DNA from: Firmicutes bacterium UBA7523
Lineage (GTDB): Bacteria; Bacillota; Dethiobacteria; Dethiobacterales; Dethiobacteraceae
Direction: 5' to 3'
DNA length: 64,000 bases
Assembly: GCA_002479415.1 (NCBI GenBank)
Contig: DLMZ01000047.1
Span: 8,584 to 72,583, forward strand
A program made the position numbers and the translations under genes. This document shows, one piece after another, positions 40,892 through 48,843 of the stretch. The notes under the pieces were generated by a model that was given only the letters and a program-made list of their open reading frames with translations, had not been told where the DNA came from and did not search any database. Position 1 is the stretch's first letter; the number at the start of each line of letters is the position of its first letter.

Positions 40892-43063
40892 ATGTCCAAA
40901 TTTGGAGAAGGCAGCGGCGCTGCTCGCTTCAGCGATGTCCAGGCACAGAGACTGATAAAATTTTACGAACAGGCCGAACGTGAAATACTGGATCAGCTGA
41001 ACAGGGCATTACTTCGAGGCAACAAGACTGAGTATTTGGCCGGCATGAGGAGAAATATCGGGGCTATCCTAGGCGACCTGAGAAAGGGGAATAGAACATG
41101 GTGTGAAGAAGCGTTGCCAAGTGTGTACTCTCAAGGAATCCGCTCAACTGACATTATGTTGGGGCAAGAAGGGTTCAGGGTTAGTGATGTAGCAGGTTTT
41201 GGCACCCTCCATCAACAAGCGGCACAGGTCTTGGCGGAGAACACATATCAGCGGTTGGATAGTGTGGCGCAACTAATCGGGAGACGAACAGAGAGTGTAT
41301 ATCGCGACCTGGCCCTAGAGAATATTCGTGGTAGCGTAGTTGGGTATGACAGTTGGAGAGATGTAGCTAGGCGATATCACGAACAACTAGCAGAACAGGG
41401 AGTGACAGGATTTAAAGACGCAAAGGGTCGCAATTGGAATATGAAGAGCTATGCGGAGATGGTAGCTAGAACTAGCACTATGGAAGCGCATCTTCAAGGG
41501 ACTGCTAACCGCCTGGTGGAGCAAGGTCATGATTTAGTGAAGGTGAGCAGGCATCAAGGAGCTTGCGAATTATGCGTTCCCTGGGAGGGTTCGATATTAA
41601 GTATAACTGGCAAGACAGACGGGTACCCGACGTTAGAAGAAGCAAGGGGAGCAGGGCTGCTTCACCCGAACTGTTTCCCGGCTGGAGTATTAGTCAATGG
41701 TCCGGCACCATTGGCCGCGTTTGCCAGATGGTATGAGGGCGAGATAGTCATCATTACCACTGCCAGTGGAGTAGAATTGCCCGTCACCCCAAATCACCCT
41801 ATATTGACGCCTAAAGGATGGTTGGCTGCGGGACTGCTCAACAAAGGCGATGATATCATCCGCTACACAGGGCAAAAGGGGATGATAAGCGATATTGACC
41901 CAGACGATCAGGACATTCCAACCCCGATCGAACAAGTAGTTGACTCGTTCAGGGAGTCTTGCGGCGTGCCGTCCCGATGCATGCCAGTTACCCCCGAAGA
42001 CTTCCACGGCGACGGGGTCGGCTCCGAGGTCTATGTTGTATGGGCCGACAGCCTGTTGATGGGTGATAGCAATGTCTCTTTCGGCGAGCCATTCAGCAAG
42101 AATATGTTCTGTTTTGCTGATGTGAGATCCCACTTTTTGCTTACCTTTGGCACGCTTGTGCAGATCTTCATCAGAGCGCTTACTACCGCGCAGCGCTTGA
42201 TTGGCGGCACTAGTAAGAGCGCGTCGCTCTTCGGCTGTCATCCTTTCCATTCGGGTTCTCAAGGCTTCGGAGCGACTATTAGCAGTGGTAATGCCAAAAT
42301 TAGCGAGGCGTCTCTGAAGTGTAGCATGGTTAACACCCAAGCTTTCCGCAATAGCCTTCTTGGTTTCGCCAGCGAGATACCGTTGCAGAATCTTTTCGTT
42401 GTCCAAGGGAATGCGACGATTAATTCTTGCTTCGGCAAAGCTACGAATAGGGATACTATTTTTTTCAAGAATAGTTTTAACGGTTTGCTTGCCGACATGG
42501 AAGGTGGTCGCAAGTTGATGGAGCGACTCGCCGGAGGTATAGCGACGGATGAGATCACTAGCATCAAGGTTAACGCTTTTTCTGGACATGTTTATAACCT
42601 CCAAACTAAAGATGGTTGGTATGTTGCCAATTCAATTATAACACATAATTGCCGGCATTCTTATGGACTGCACATTGACCTTGACAAAGAGATCGAAGAT
42701 CTAGAAAAAGAGCTAAAAGATGTTGAAGATACATTGCCAGGCTATAAAAAAGCTGTTGTTCCCCCAGATAAACTAATTAATTATGTCTTAAATAAAGAAC
42801 ATTTACGTGGAGGCAAAGATAAGGCTATAGCTTTTGAAAGAGCTTTGGGTTATAATATTAATAACTATCAGGAGTTGATAGGCAATATTAAGGAAAACTT
42901 AAGGGCTTGGCCTGCTGCTTTAAAGGGTAAAAACCAATATGGTATGAAATATGAAGTCATGATGCTTCTAAGCGGGCCAAACGGGAAAACAGCAAAAGTG
43001 GTTACTGCTTGGTTGGTGGACAAAACAGGTGCGAGGTTGGTGAGTGCGTATGTCAAGGATTGA
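40892..43063 (+). CDS. Minor head protein (MuF-type) with in-frame intein and C-terminal DUF6883
   Basis: A 723-residue precursor. Residues 1-260 are the head protein, ending in the MuF-type motif CELCVPWEGSILSITGKTDG and LLHPN. A 326-residue intein (261-586) follows, then the C-extein CRHSYGLHIDL. Splicing restores HPNCRHS. The last ~100 residues (PDKLINYVLNKEHLRGGKDK, YEVMMLLSGPNGKTAKVVTA) match DUF6883. MuF proteins with variable C-terminal toxin domains are known from temperate phages, and a DUF4926-like gene follows at 43050. The ATG follows GAGGGTGA. Confidence 0.88.
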   Translation: MSKFGEGSGAARFSDVQAQRLIKFYEQAEREILDQLNRALLRGNKTEYLAGMRRNIGAILGDLRKGNRTWCEEALPSVYSQGIRSTDIMLGQEGFRVSDVAGFGTLHQQAAQVLAENTYQRLDSVAQLIGRRTESVYRDLALENIRGSVVGYDSWRDVARRYHEQLAEQGVTGFKDAKGRNWNMKSYAEMVARTSTMEAHLQGTANRLVEQGHDLVKVSRHQGACELCVPWEGSILSITGKTDGYPTLEEARGAGLLHPNCFPAGVLVNGPAPLAAFARWYEGEIVIITTASGVELPVTPNHPILTPKGWLAAGLLNKGDDIIRYTGQKGMISDIDPDDQDIPTPIEQVVDSFRESCGVPSRCMPVTPEDFHGDGVGSEVYVVWADSLLMGDSNVSFGEPFSKNMFCFADVRSHFLLTFGTLVQIFIRALTTAQRLIGGTSKSASLFGCHPFHSGSQGFGATISSGNAKISEASLKCSMVNTQAFRNSLLGFASEIPLQNLFVVQGNATINSCFGKATNRDTIFFKNSFNGLLADMEGGRKLMERLAGGIATDEITSIKVNAFSGHVYNLQTKDGWYVANSIITHNCRHSYGLHIDLDKEIEDLEKELKDVEDTLPGYKKAVVPPDKLINYVLNKEHLRGGKDKAIAFERALGYNINNYQELIGNIKENLRAWPAALKGKNQYGMKYEVMMLLSGPNGKTAKVVTAWLVDKTGARLVSAYVKD
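41672..42649 (+). other. In-frame intein in minor head protein
   Basis: 326 residues. Block A begins CFPAGVLVNGPAPLAAF. Block B is LPVTPNHPILTPKGW (T-x-N-H). The C-terminal blocks are FSGHVYNLQTKDGWYVAN and SIITHN, followed by Cys+1. The middle (about residues 70-290) does not contain a homing endonuclease in this frame; it is largely the complement of an antisense gene. Confidence 0.88.
41690..42589 (-). CDS. HTH and Vsr-like endonuclease, antisense within the intein
   Basis: A 299-residue protein on the strand opposite the intein. Two helix-turn-helix units lie at residues ~8-50 (DLIRRYTSGESLHQLATTFH) and ~62-105 (ILQRYLAGETKKAIAESLGV). The C-terminal domain has E161, D187 (YNIDLGAD), E196 (VAVEVFGGNWH), H203 and D221, spaced as in Vsr-like and EDxHD homing endonucleases. 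The ATG at 42589 lies 8 bases after GGAGG, a strong site that makes translation likely. Whole-length coherent domains argue against a chance frame. Confidence 0.82.
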   Translation of the reverse strand: MSRKSVNLDASDLIRRYTSGESLHQLATTFHVGKQTVKTILEKNSIPIRSFAEARINRRIPLDNEKILQRYLAGETKKAIAESLGVNHATLQRRLANFGITTANSRSEALRTRMERMTAEERRALTSAANQALRGSKRSDEDLHKRAKGKQKVGSHISKTEHILAEWLAERDIAITHQQAVGPYNIDLGADPVAVEVFGGNWHASGRHAARLPERVNYLFDRGWNVLIVWVNIAYHPLLPCVADDIIAFVEQSRSQPSFRRQYRVIWGDGQFYSTGSGNDDYLALIPSGKRGQWCRTID

Positions 43064-43235
43064 AGTTAAAGAATTTGATATAGTTAAACTTAAAGACGGC
43101 CGCGAAGGAACGGTGGTGCATATCCATGACCAGCCGGAGTTGCCGCTTGCTTATGAGATTGAGTTTGGGGGCAAACTGCAGCTTGAGACAGTAAAAGCTA
43201 AGGACGTAGAAGTGGTTGTTTGGAGAGAAAAATAG
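43050..43235 (+). CDS. DUF4926-like protein, candidate immunity protein
   Basis: A 61-residue protein (EFDIVKLKDGREGTVVHIHD, YEIEFGGKLQLETVKAKDVE) that matches the small beta-rich DUF4926 family. DUF4926 genes often sit beside DUF6883 genes. It overlaps the MuF gene end by 14 bp, as expected for a toxin-immunity pair made together. Immunity function is inferred from position. Confidence 0.68.
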   Translation: MSRIEVKEFDIVKLKDGREGTVVHIHDQPELPLAYEIEFGGKLQLETVKAKDVEVVVWREK

Positions 43236-43262
43236 CACCTTTGGTTAGGTGCTTTTCTTTTT
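43235..43262 (+). terminator. Intrinsic terminator
   Basis: GCACCT-TTGGTT-AGGTGC followed by TTTTCTTTTT. It ends the terminase-to-MuF unit and overlaps the end of the leftward gene at 43245. Confidence 0.8.
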
Positions 43263-43577
43263 GGCCTTATCTGGTTTTGTCACCCCTTCTACAGCAATCC
43301 CATAAATCAACCGGTCATTGAACCTCATAGGAATCAATGCTCGACTTTTATAGCAATAACAGTTATGCTCTTGAACCCAGACAGCATTGCCGAATTTTAT
43401 CTTGGTGCCAGGCCTGGGGTTATGATAAGGGAACCCACAGGATTTCCAAAACAAGCGAGTATGCTCTTTGCCTAGACGAATCAGGGTAGGGAGCATTTTG
43501 TTTTGATAAAGTAAGCCTAGGCGATAATTGATACCAACATGAACATCAAGTTTATCCTGGGGCATATACCAATCCAT
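43245..43577 (-). CDS. Hypothetical protein, leftward moron gene
   Basis: A 110-residue basic protein (MDWYMPQDKLDVHVGINYRL, CYKSRALIPMRFNDRLIYG) of unknown function. It is the only leftward gene in the late region apart from the antisense endonuclease. The ATG at 43577 follows AGAGGTG. It may be expressed independently in the lysogen. Confidence 0.55.
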   Translation of the reverse strand: MDWYMPQDKLDVHVGINYRLGLLYQNKMLPTLIRLGKEHTRLFWKSCGFPYHNPRPGTKIKFGNAVWVQEHNCYCYKSRALIPMRFNDRLIYGIAVEGVTKPDKAKKKST

Positions 43578-43643
43578 AAACAACACCTCTGGCAATTAGT
43601 TTCGCTAGGGGCGTTTTATTACCTGCTAAGGAGTAAAAAAACA

Positions 43644-43910
43644 ATGGGAAGCTCAGCAAGCAATCAAAAAAATAAAGTAGTTCGACTGCATCACAAAACT
43701 GTAGTTAAGGCCCTGAAGGATATGCTAGAGCTAGCTCAAAATGGGAAACTGCGAAGCATTGTCATGGCTGGGAATGTCCGAGAAAAAGGCGGCGAAGAAC
43801 TAACATACACCAGTTGGGCTAATGCCGAGCCTGGCCACAGGATGGAGCTTATAGGGCACCTGCAGATTGATGTGATGATGGATGTCGTTGCTGTAAATCT
43901 CATTGAATAG
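43644..43910 (+). CDS. Small hypothetical protein
   Basis: An 88-residue protein (VVKALKDMLELAQNGKLRSI to HLQIDVMMDVVAVNLIE). The ATG follows AAGGAG. Similar small proteins occur in phage head regions. Function unknown. Confidence 0.55.
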   Translation: MGSSASNQKNKVVRLHHKTVVKALKDMLELAQNGKLRSIVMAGNVREKGGEELTYTSWANAEPGHRMELIGHLQIDVMMDVVAVNLIE

Positions 43911-44061
43911 GGGGTATTCGAGTTGAAAATGCAGCCATTTTACCCCTGGATCCCAAACTGTCCGGAAACAAAACTGTCCCAAAAATTAGAAGTCGGGCAG
44001 ACAGAGATAAACGAAGAGAACGCAAAGGGCAAGATAAAATAAATCTTAGGAGGTGGCCCAG

Positions 44062-44802
44062 GTGGCCAAGAGTTTATACCCGGGCAATATCGACTTGCAA
44101 ATGTTTGCAGATGGAGGAGAGGGGGATCCGCAGGCAAAGGGAGGATTCTCCGCCGCATACGTCCAGGAGCTGCGCGATGAAGCTGTCGCATGGCGAAAAA
44201 AACTGCGCACTGCGGAGGAAGAGCGCGACGACTACAAGTCCAAGCTGGACACCGCAAACAAGAAATCAACAGACCTTGAAGGTCAAAACAAAACGCTTCT
44301 GGAAAGCGTTGCAGGCGCTTTGGGGCTCGATGCAGCCAAAGTAAAACCGGAAGAAATCCCCGGCAAGATAAAGGACGCAATAAGTAGCAATAACGCAGCT
44401 GTAGACAAAGCTCAGGAAGCTTTGCGTAAATCAGCATTTATTGCCGCTGCTGTCAAGCAAGGCGTTCGCAAGGAAGCCCTAGAGGATGCTTACAAACTAG
44501 CGGATTTTTCTGCAGTTAAGGTGGACTTAGAATCCATGTCTGTGTTCCCGGTGGACAAGGACGGCAACCAAATTATTGGTGAAGACAAAAACCCCGTGAC
44601 TGGCCTTGATTCTCTAGTGGGCGCCTTGGCTAAGGACAAGCCGTATTTGGTAGGCAAGGTCGGAGGTGTAGGCAGCTCATCTAACCCAGGTGCTGGCAGT
44701 CAAGGGTCTGGTGATGCCGATAGCTTTGGGGCGGAGCTTGGCAAGAAACAGAAAGAGCAGAGCAAGAAGCACAGTGAAAGCCAGAACATTTATTTCGGTT
44801 AA
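44062..44802 (+). CDS. Capsid scaffolding protein
   Basis: A 246-residue protein. A short N-terminal piece (NIDLQMFADGGEGD) is followed by a coiled coil (VQELRDEAVAWRKKLRTAEE) and a Lys/Ala-rich middle. The N-terminal LQMFAD motif and the position before the capsid genes are typical of phage scaffold proteins. It helps assemble the procapsid and is then lost. Start GTG lies 8 bases after AGGAGG. Confidence 0.8.
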   Translation: MAKSLYPGNIDLQMFADGGEGDPQAKGGFSAAYVQELRDEAVAWRKKLRTAEEERDDYKSKLDTANKKSTDLEGQNKTLLESVAGALGLDAAKVKPEEIPGKIKDAISSNNAAVDKAQEALRKSAFIAAAVKQGVRKEALEDAYKLADFSAVKVDLESMSVFPVDKDGNQIIGEDKNPVTGLDSLVGALAKDKPYLVGKVGGVGSSSNPGAGSQGSGDADSFGAELGKKQKEQSKKHSESQNIYFG

Positions 44803-44826
44803 ATAAAAAACGGAGAGTGATAAAGT

Positions 44827-45570
44827 ATGAGCAAATTTGTTGAAACCACGTTTGGTGGCACGCAAGAAATACTGAAATTCCCTGACCATTATGTTGCCAT
44901 GCCAGTAATGGTCAGCGACTCTGGAGTGTCGGCTAACGAGCAAGGCAAGAAAATTGTCCCGAAAGGTACAATTATTGGCGGAGCTTCCGCAGCGGTGTTA
45001 AGAAACCTTGACCAGGCCGCGGTGAATAAATTCGTTGACGCAGCATATGCAGACAAAACAATTGGGGCAACTGGTAGCAATAATGCTATCTACGGCAAAG
45101 CGTTGGAGCCTGGCACTGGCGGGAACAGCATCAAAATTACCTTGGTTGACCCCAGCGCAAACGATGAGCCTCTGGCGGTTGCTGTTACCGGTAAGGAAAT
45201 CGTCGTTACCTTAGCCACTGGAGGAGCAGGCGCAATCACTAGCACAGCAGCGCAGGTAGTGACAGCTCTTAACGCTAACGAGGTTGTAGCTGAGTTTGCG
45301 ATCTTTACTGCTGACATCGAAAGCAATGATGGTGGGTCAGGGGCATGTGGGGCTGTAGCTGAAACTGCTTTTGACGGCGGCCATAACGGCGTTGTAACTG
45401 GTGCAGAGGGCGTACTTAAAAATGATATTGATGTGACCTATGGCCCAAAAGAAGGCGCAATGATTCTGCACGGCTTCATTAAGGTTGCTGCGCTTCCATA
45501 CGGGAGCAAGAATGATTTGGCTGCGGATGCCGCCGCATCCGCTTTGCCAATCATTAAGTTTATTAAGTAA
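44827..45570 (+). CDS. Head decoration-like protein with inserted domain
   Basis: A 247-residue protein. The ends (FPDHYVAMPVMVSDSGVSAN at the start and GPKEGAMILHGFIKVAALPY at the end) resemble short capsid decoration proteins. The middle (GTGGNSIKITLVDPSANDEP to AFDGGHNGVV) is a Gly/Ala-rich beta domain of a type also seen in tail proteins. It lies between scaffold and capsid genes. Confidence 0.7.
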   Translation: MSKFVETTFGGTQEILKFPDHYVAMPVMVSDSGVSANEQGKKIVPKGTIIGGASAAVLRNLDQAAVNKFVDAAYADKTIGATGSNNAIYGKALEPGTGGNSIKITLVDPSANDEPLAVAVTGKEIVVTLATGGAGAITSTAAQVVTALNANEVVAEFAIFTADIESNDGGSGACGAVAETAFDGGHNGVVTGAEGVLKNDIDVTYGPKEGAMILHGFIKVAALPYGSKNDLAADAAASALPIIKFIK

Positions 45571-45602
45571 TATTATAAAAAACACATGGAGAGTGATTTA
45601 GA

Positions 45603-46664
45603 ATGAGCCAAACCATTTTTGACATGGTAAACGCCCAAGAGATAGCATCATATTGGAGCGAAGCCGTTGAAAACCAGATCCCATATTTAGGCGCGACTCT
45701 GTTCCCGCCAAAAAAACAGCTTGGGCTTGATTTGTCGTGGATTAAGGGTTATCAGGGGCTTCCAGTTGCCCTGACGCCCTCAGCCTTCGACGCGAAAGCA
45801 ACCCTGCGCGATCGCATCGGCGTCAAAAAGATTGAGACCGAAATGCCGTTTTTCCGTGAATCTATGAGAATCGGCGAAAAAGACCGACAGGAAATAAACA
45901 AGCTCCTGGCAGCTTCCAACAGGGCAACTTTGGAGCCAATCCTTAACCGCATCTTCGATGATGCTGGCAACCTGATTGCCGGCGCCGAAGTGCAGGCAGA
46001 GCGTATGCGCATGCAACTTCTCGCAACTGGCAGGATTCAGATTGTAGCCGAAAATCGTATGAGCTACGATTATGACTACAAACATCCTGGCGACCATAAA
46101 GAGACATTACTCACCACTGCCAGGTGGAGTCAGTCAGAAACAGCAGTGCCGGTTCAAGATATTCAGCGTTGGCAGGATGAAGTTGAAGAGAACACTGGAG
46201 TGCGTCCGACTAGAGCAGTATGTAGCCGCAAAACGTGGAACTATCTGATGGCAAACAAGTCCATTCGCTTGGATATGGATCCCATTGGCGGGACAAACCG
46301 CATCATGACTGATGCTATGCTACAGCAGTATCTAGCAACTAAGCTGGGATTGTCTGTAGCGGTATACAGCAAAAAGTATCAGACTGAGCTTGGCGGAGCC
46401 TCATATTCGTTCTTCCCAGACGAAGTATTTTCCTTAATCCCCGATGGAAATCTGGGAAACACCTACTTCGGCACAACTCCGGAAGAATCGGACTTGTTGG
46501 CAGGCGGAACTGACGCAGAGGTTAGAATTGTCAATACTGGCGTGGCCGTCACAACTTTTAAAGAGGTTCACCCGGTAAACGTCGTGACTGTTGTCTCCGC
46601 GATCACGCTGCCTAGTTTTGAAACACTGGATAATGTGTTCATAGCAACTGTGCATACAGCGTAA
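45603..46664 (+). CDS. Major capsid protein (lambda gpE-like)
   Basis: A 353-residue capsid protein. QTIFDMVNAQEIASYWSEAV and YLGATLFPPKKQLGLDLSWI at the N-terminus and the late NTYFGTTPEESDLL match the E family of major capsid proteins. It is the shell protein; the HK97 fold is known for the family. A strong terminator follows. Confidence 0.92.
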   Translation: MSQTIFDMVNAQEIASYWSEAVENQIPYLGATLFPPKKQLGLDLSWIKGYQGLPVALTPSAFDAKATLRDRIGVKKIETEMPFFRESMRIGEKDRQEINKLLAASNRATLEPILNRIFDDAGNLIAGAEVQAERMRMQLLATGRIQIVAENRMSYDYDYKHPGDHKETLLTTARWSQSETAVPVQDIQRWQDEVEENTGVRPTRAVCSRKTWNYLMANKSIRLDMDPIGGTNRIMTDAMLQQYLATKLGLSVAVYSKKYQTELGGASYSFFPDEVFSLIPDGNLGNTYFGTTPEESDLLAGGTDAEVRIVNTGVAVTTFKEVHPVNVVTVVSAITLPSFETLDNVFIATVHTA

Positions 46665-46680
46665 GATAGCAAAATCCCAA

Positions 46681-46719
46681 CAAAGGGCGAAGGCAAAAAC
46701 AACTTCGCCCTTTGTTTTT
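46681..46719 (+). terminator. Intrinsic terminator after capsid gene
   Basis: CAAAGGGCGAAG (46681-46692) and CTTCGCCCTTTG (46703-46714) form a 12-bp stem, followed by TTTTT. Confidence 0.88.
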
Positions 46720-46735
46720 ATGGAGGGTTAGAGTG

Positions 46736-46975
46736 ATGGTCAAGGTAAAAGCAAAAGCAAATGTAAGATACAAAGGGGTTAGCTATGCTTCCGGAGATAC
46801 CTTCGAGATGTCCGAGCAAGAGTATGAAGAGCATGCAGGCGGAGTAGTTGTTGCTGCAGAACCTTTAATCAAGCCGAGTCAGATATCAGATACCTTGAGT
46901 GCCAACAATCAGTCGGAAGAATCCAGTGTTAACCCAAAACGCAAAGAAACAAAGCCGCGAAAAAATAAGAGGTGA
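46736..46975 (+). CDS. Small phage protein in connector region
   Basis: A 79-residue protein (VKVKAKANVRYKGVSYASGD, then FEMSEQEYEEHAG) with a basic disordered tail. Such genes follow the capsid gene in many Firmicutes siphoviruses. Function unknown. The ATG at 46736 follows GGAGGG. Confidence 0.7.
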   Translation: MVKVKAKANVRYKGVSYASGDTFEMSEQEYEEHAGGVVVAAEPLIKPSQISDTLSANNQSEESSVNPKRKETKPRKNKR

Positions 46976-46980
46976 TGGCC

Positions 46981-47334
46981 ATGGTTTCTGTGTCATTTGC
47001 AAACGAGTACTTTGCGACTAGGCTTAACACCGAGGCATGGGATGACGCCAGCAGTATAACCAAGGAAAAAGCCCTAGCTCAGGCCGAACGAGAATTGGAG
47101 CCTTACAAAGCACAAACAAGCAGCGCCAAGTTACTCTCGGCAATTTGTGAACAAGCACTTTGGTTGTTGCAGGGCGATACGCGGGCAGAGCTACAGAAAG
47201 CAGGCGTAAAGGTTTTCAATATCGGGAATGTTTCCGAGCAATTTAGCGCTGGGGGCAGGCCGCCAACCATCTCTCCACAAGGATGGGCTATTTTGCGGGG
47301 TCCCAGCGGAGTTAAAGCGGGGCGGTTGCTGTGA
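46981..47334 (+). CDS. Head-tail connector protein
   Basis: A 117-residue helical protein (VSVSFANEYFATRLNTEAWD, KEKALAQAERELEPYKAQTS, ICEQALWLLQGDTRAELQKA) like DnaT/gp6-type connector proteins. It joins the portal side of the head to the tail. Confidence 0.78.
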   Translation: MVSVSFANEYFATRLNTEAWDDASSITKEKALAQAERELEPYKAQTSSAKLLSAICEQALWLLQGDTRAELQKAGVKVFNIGNVSEQFSAGGRPPTISPQGWAILRGPSGVKAGRLL

Positions 47335-47624
47335 TTGGCTTATACTTGAATCAAAAAGCAACATGGAAGAGCGTGGTGGGGCGAAACCAATATGGTGAAC
47401 CAAAAACAGAGTCGCAGGAAATAAGTGTTCGCTGGGAAGCTAAGCGCCGCATGGTCCGTGATAAAGAAGGACACGAAATTGTTTCCGAAGCTCGCGTATT
47501 TTGCGTGGAGCAGGTATTGGCAGGGGACTTTCTGGAGCATGATGGTAGGACTTGGCCTGTTATCGCTGTTTCAGGAATTCCCGGGCTGGCCGGCGATGAG
47601 AGTCACAGGGAGGTGTATGTCTGA
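47331..47624 (+). CDS. Head closure protein
   Basis: A 97-residue protein (VRWEAKRRMVRDKEGHEIVS, GDFLEHDGRTWPVIAVSG) like small beta-barrel head-closure proteins of siphoviruses. It overlaps both neighbours by 1-4 bp. Confidence 0.72.
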   Translation: MIGLYLNQKATWKSVVGRNQYGEPKTESQEISVRWEAKRRMVRDKEGHEIVSEARVFCVEQVLAGDFLEHDGRTWPVIAVSGIPGLAGDESHREVYV

Positions 47625-48061
47625 TGTCTAGAAGAATGAGAAGCAAGTGGCGCACCAAGGAAGCTGTGGAAATTGTGGTTAAGGCCGGGCTTAAAGCCTT
47701 AAGGACAGGCGGCGAGAACATTCTTACTCACAGCATTGACGATGCTCCAGTTGAATCCGGCACCCTGCGTCGCAGCGGCACGGTGACCGTAGGCGCACTG
47801 CCTGACTCGGCGGCCGTTTATGAGGCTGCTGAGGCGGGCAAAGAACATAAAGGCGCATTTACAAAAGAGTTGGGAAAGGAAGCAACAGTTTTTGTCAGCT
47901 TCAACACTCCGTATGCGAGAATAATGCATGAACACTTGGGGTACAAACCTAAGCTGGCTGGCGGCCCAAAATATCTCGAAAGCAACTTCAAAAAGCTCAA
48001 GCGCAAGACTCAGCAATATGCTCAATTGCAAATTAAAAAGGCCTTACGGAAGGCGAAGTGA
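47624..48061 (+). CDS. HK97 gp10-like/minor capsid protein
   Basis: A 145-residue protein with LTHSIDDAPVESGTLRRSGT and FNTPYARIMHEHLGYKPKLA, typical of gp10-like neck proteins. It probably fits between connector and tail terminator. Confidence 0.8.
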   Translation: MSRRMRSKWRTKEAVEIVVKAGLKALRTGGENILTHSIDDAPVESGTLRRSGTVTVGALPDSAAVYEAAEAGKEHKGAFTKELGKEATVFVSFNTPYARIMHEHLGYKPKLAGGPKYLESNFKKLKRKTQQYAQLQIKKALRKAK

Positions 48062-48067
48062 TAAAGA

Positions 48068-48445
48068 ATGATGTTGGAACAGATAGGGAACTACATACAG
48101 GCTCAGGGCGTTGCAACTTTAGAGGTTGATATGTTTCTTGGCTATATGCCTGATCAGCCAGATAGCTGCGTTGCGCTGTTTGAGTACGCAGGTGCGCCAC
48201 CCGACTTGCATTGGGGAGGCGAATATCCGGGACTACAGGTTCGAGTGAGAAATACATCATACTCAGCCGCAAGAGCGAAGATAGAAAACATAGGTAAGTT
48301 GTTACACGGGGCGCATGAAACTGTTTTGTCAGGAACAAGGTTTTTGCTCATAAAGGCAACAGGTAGCCCAGAAGTATTGCGCCGAGACGGGAGCAACCGC
48401 GTTGAGTTTTTTATAAATTTTGAGACTATTAAGGAGCGTGATTAG
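48068..48445 (+). CDS. Tail terminator protein
   Basis: A 125-residue protein (FLGYMPDQPDSCVALFEYAG, GLQVRVRNTSYSAARAKIEN) like phage minor capsid/tail terminator proteins that stop growth of the tail tube. Confidence 0.8.
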   Translation: MMLEQIGNYIQAQGVATLEVDMFLGYMPDQPDSCVALFEYAGAPPDLHWGGEYPGLQVRVRNTSYSAARAKIENIGKLLHGAHETVLSGTRFLLIKATGSPEVLRRDGSNRVEFFINFETIKERD

Positions 48446-48446
48446 T

Positions 48447-48830
48447 GTGGCGATAGCAGGAAAGGGCGGCAGCGTCAATGTCGGTGCCAATAAAGTAGCA
48501 GAAATTAGCAATTGGTCGTTGGACTTGGGCTCAGACGATATTGACATTACTAGCTTTGATTCGAACGGGTGGAAGGAGTTTTTAGCAGGACTGAAAGAGT
48601 GGTCTGGTAGCCTCGAAGGTAACTTCAAGCACGATGACACAAACGGACAAAAGGCAATCTTAGCCGCTTGGGTTGCAGGTACCGCGTTGACTTTTAACTT
48701 AAAAGTAAGCGATACTGTAACTTTCAGCGGTAGTGCTTTTGTTAAGCCCAGCATCGAAACCCCAGTGGACGACAAGGCATCGTTCAGCTGCGACTTTCAA
48801 GGCACCGGGGCGTTAACGCTACCGGCATAA
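48447..48830 (+). CDS. Tail tube protein
   Basis: A 127-residue protein (GKGGSVNVGANKVAEISNWS, ITSFDSNGWKEFLAGLKEWS, FQGTGALTLPA) that matches major tail tube proteins. Start GTG 48447 lies after AAGGAG. A paralogue follows at 48844. Confidence 0.85.
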   Translation: MAIAGKGGSVNVGANKVAEISNWSLDLGSDDIDITSFDSNGWKEFLAGLKEWSGSLEGNFKHDDTNGQKAILAAWVAGTALTFNLKVSDTVTFSGSAFVKPSIETPVDDKASFSCDFQGTGALTLPA

Positions 48831-48843
48831 GGAGCTGAGACAA

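Noticed and set aside
42259..42567. Second minus-strand open frame inside the intein
   Set aside because: It has no ribosome site and no domain, and overlaps the convincing 299-residue antisense gene in another frame.
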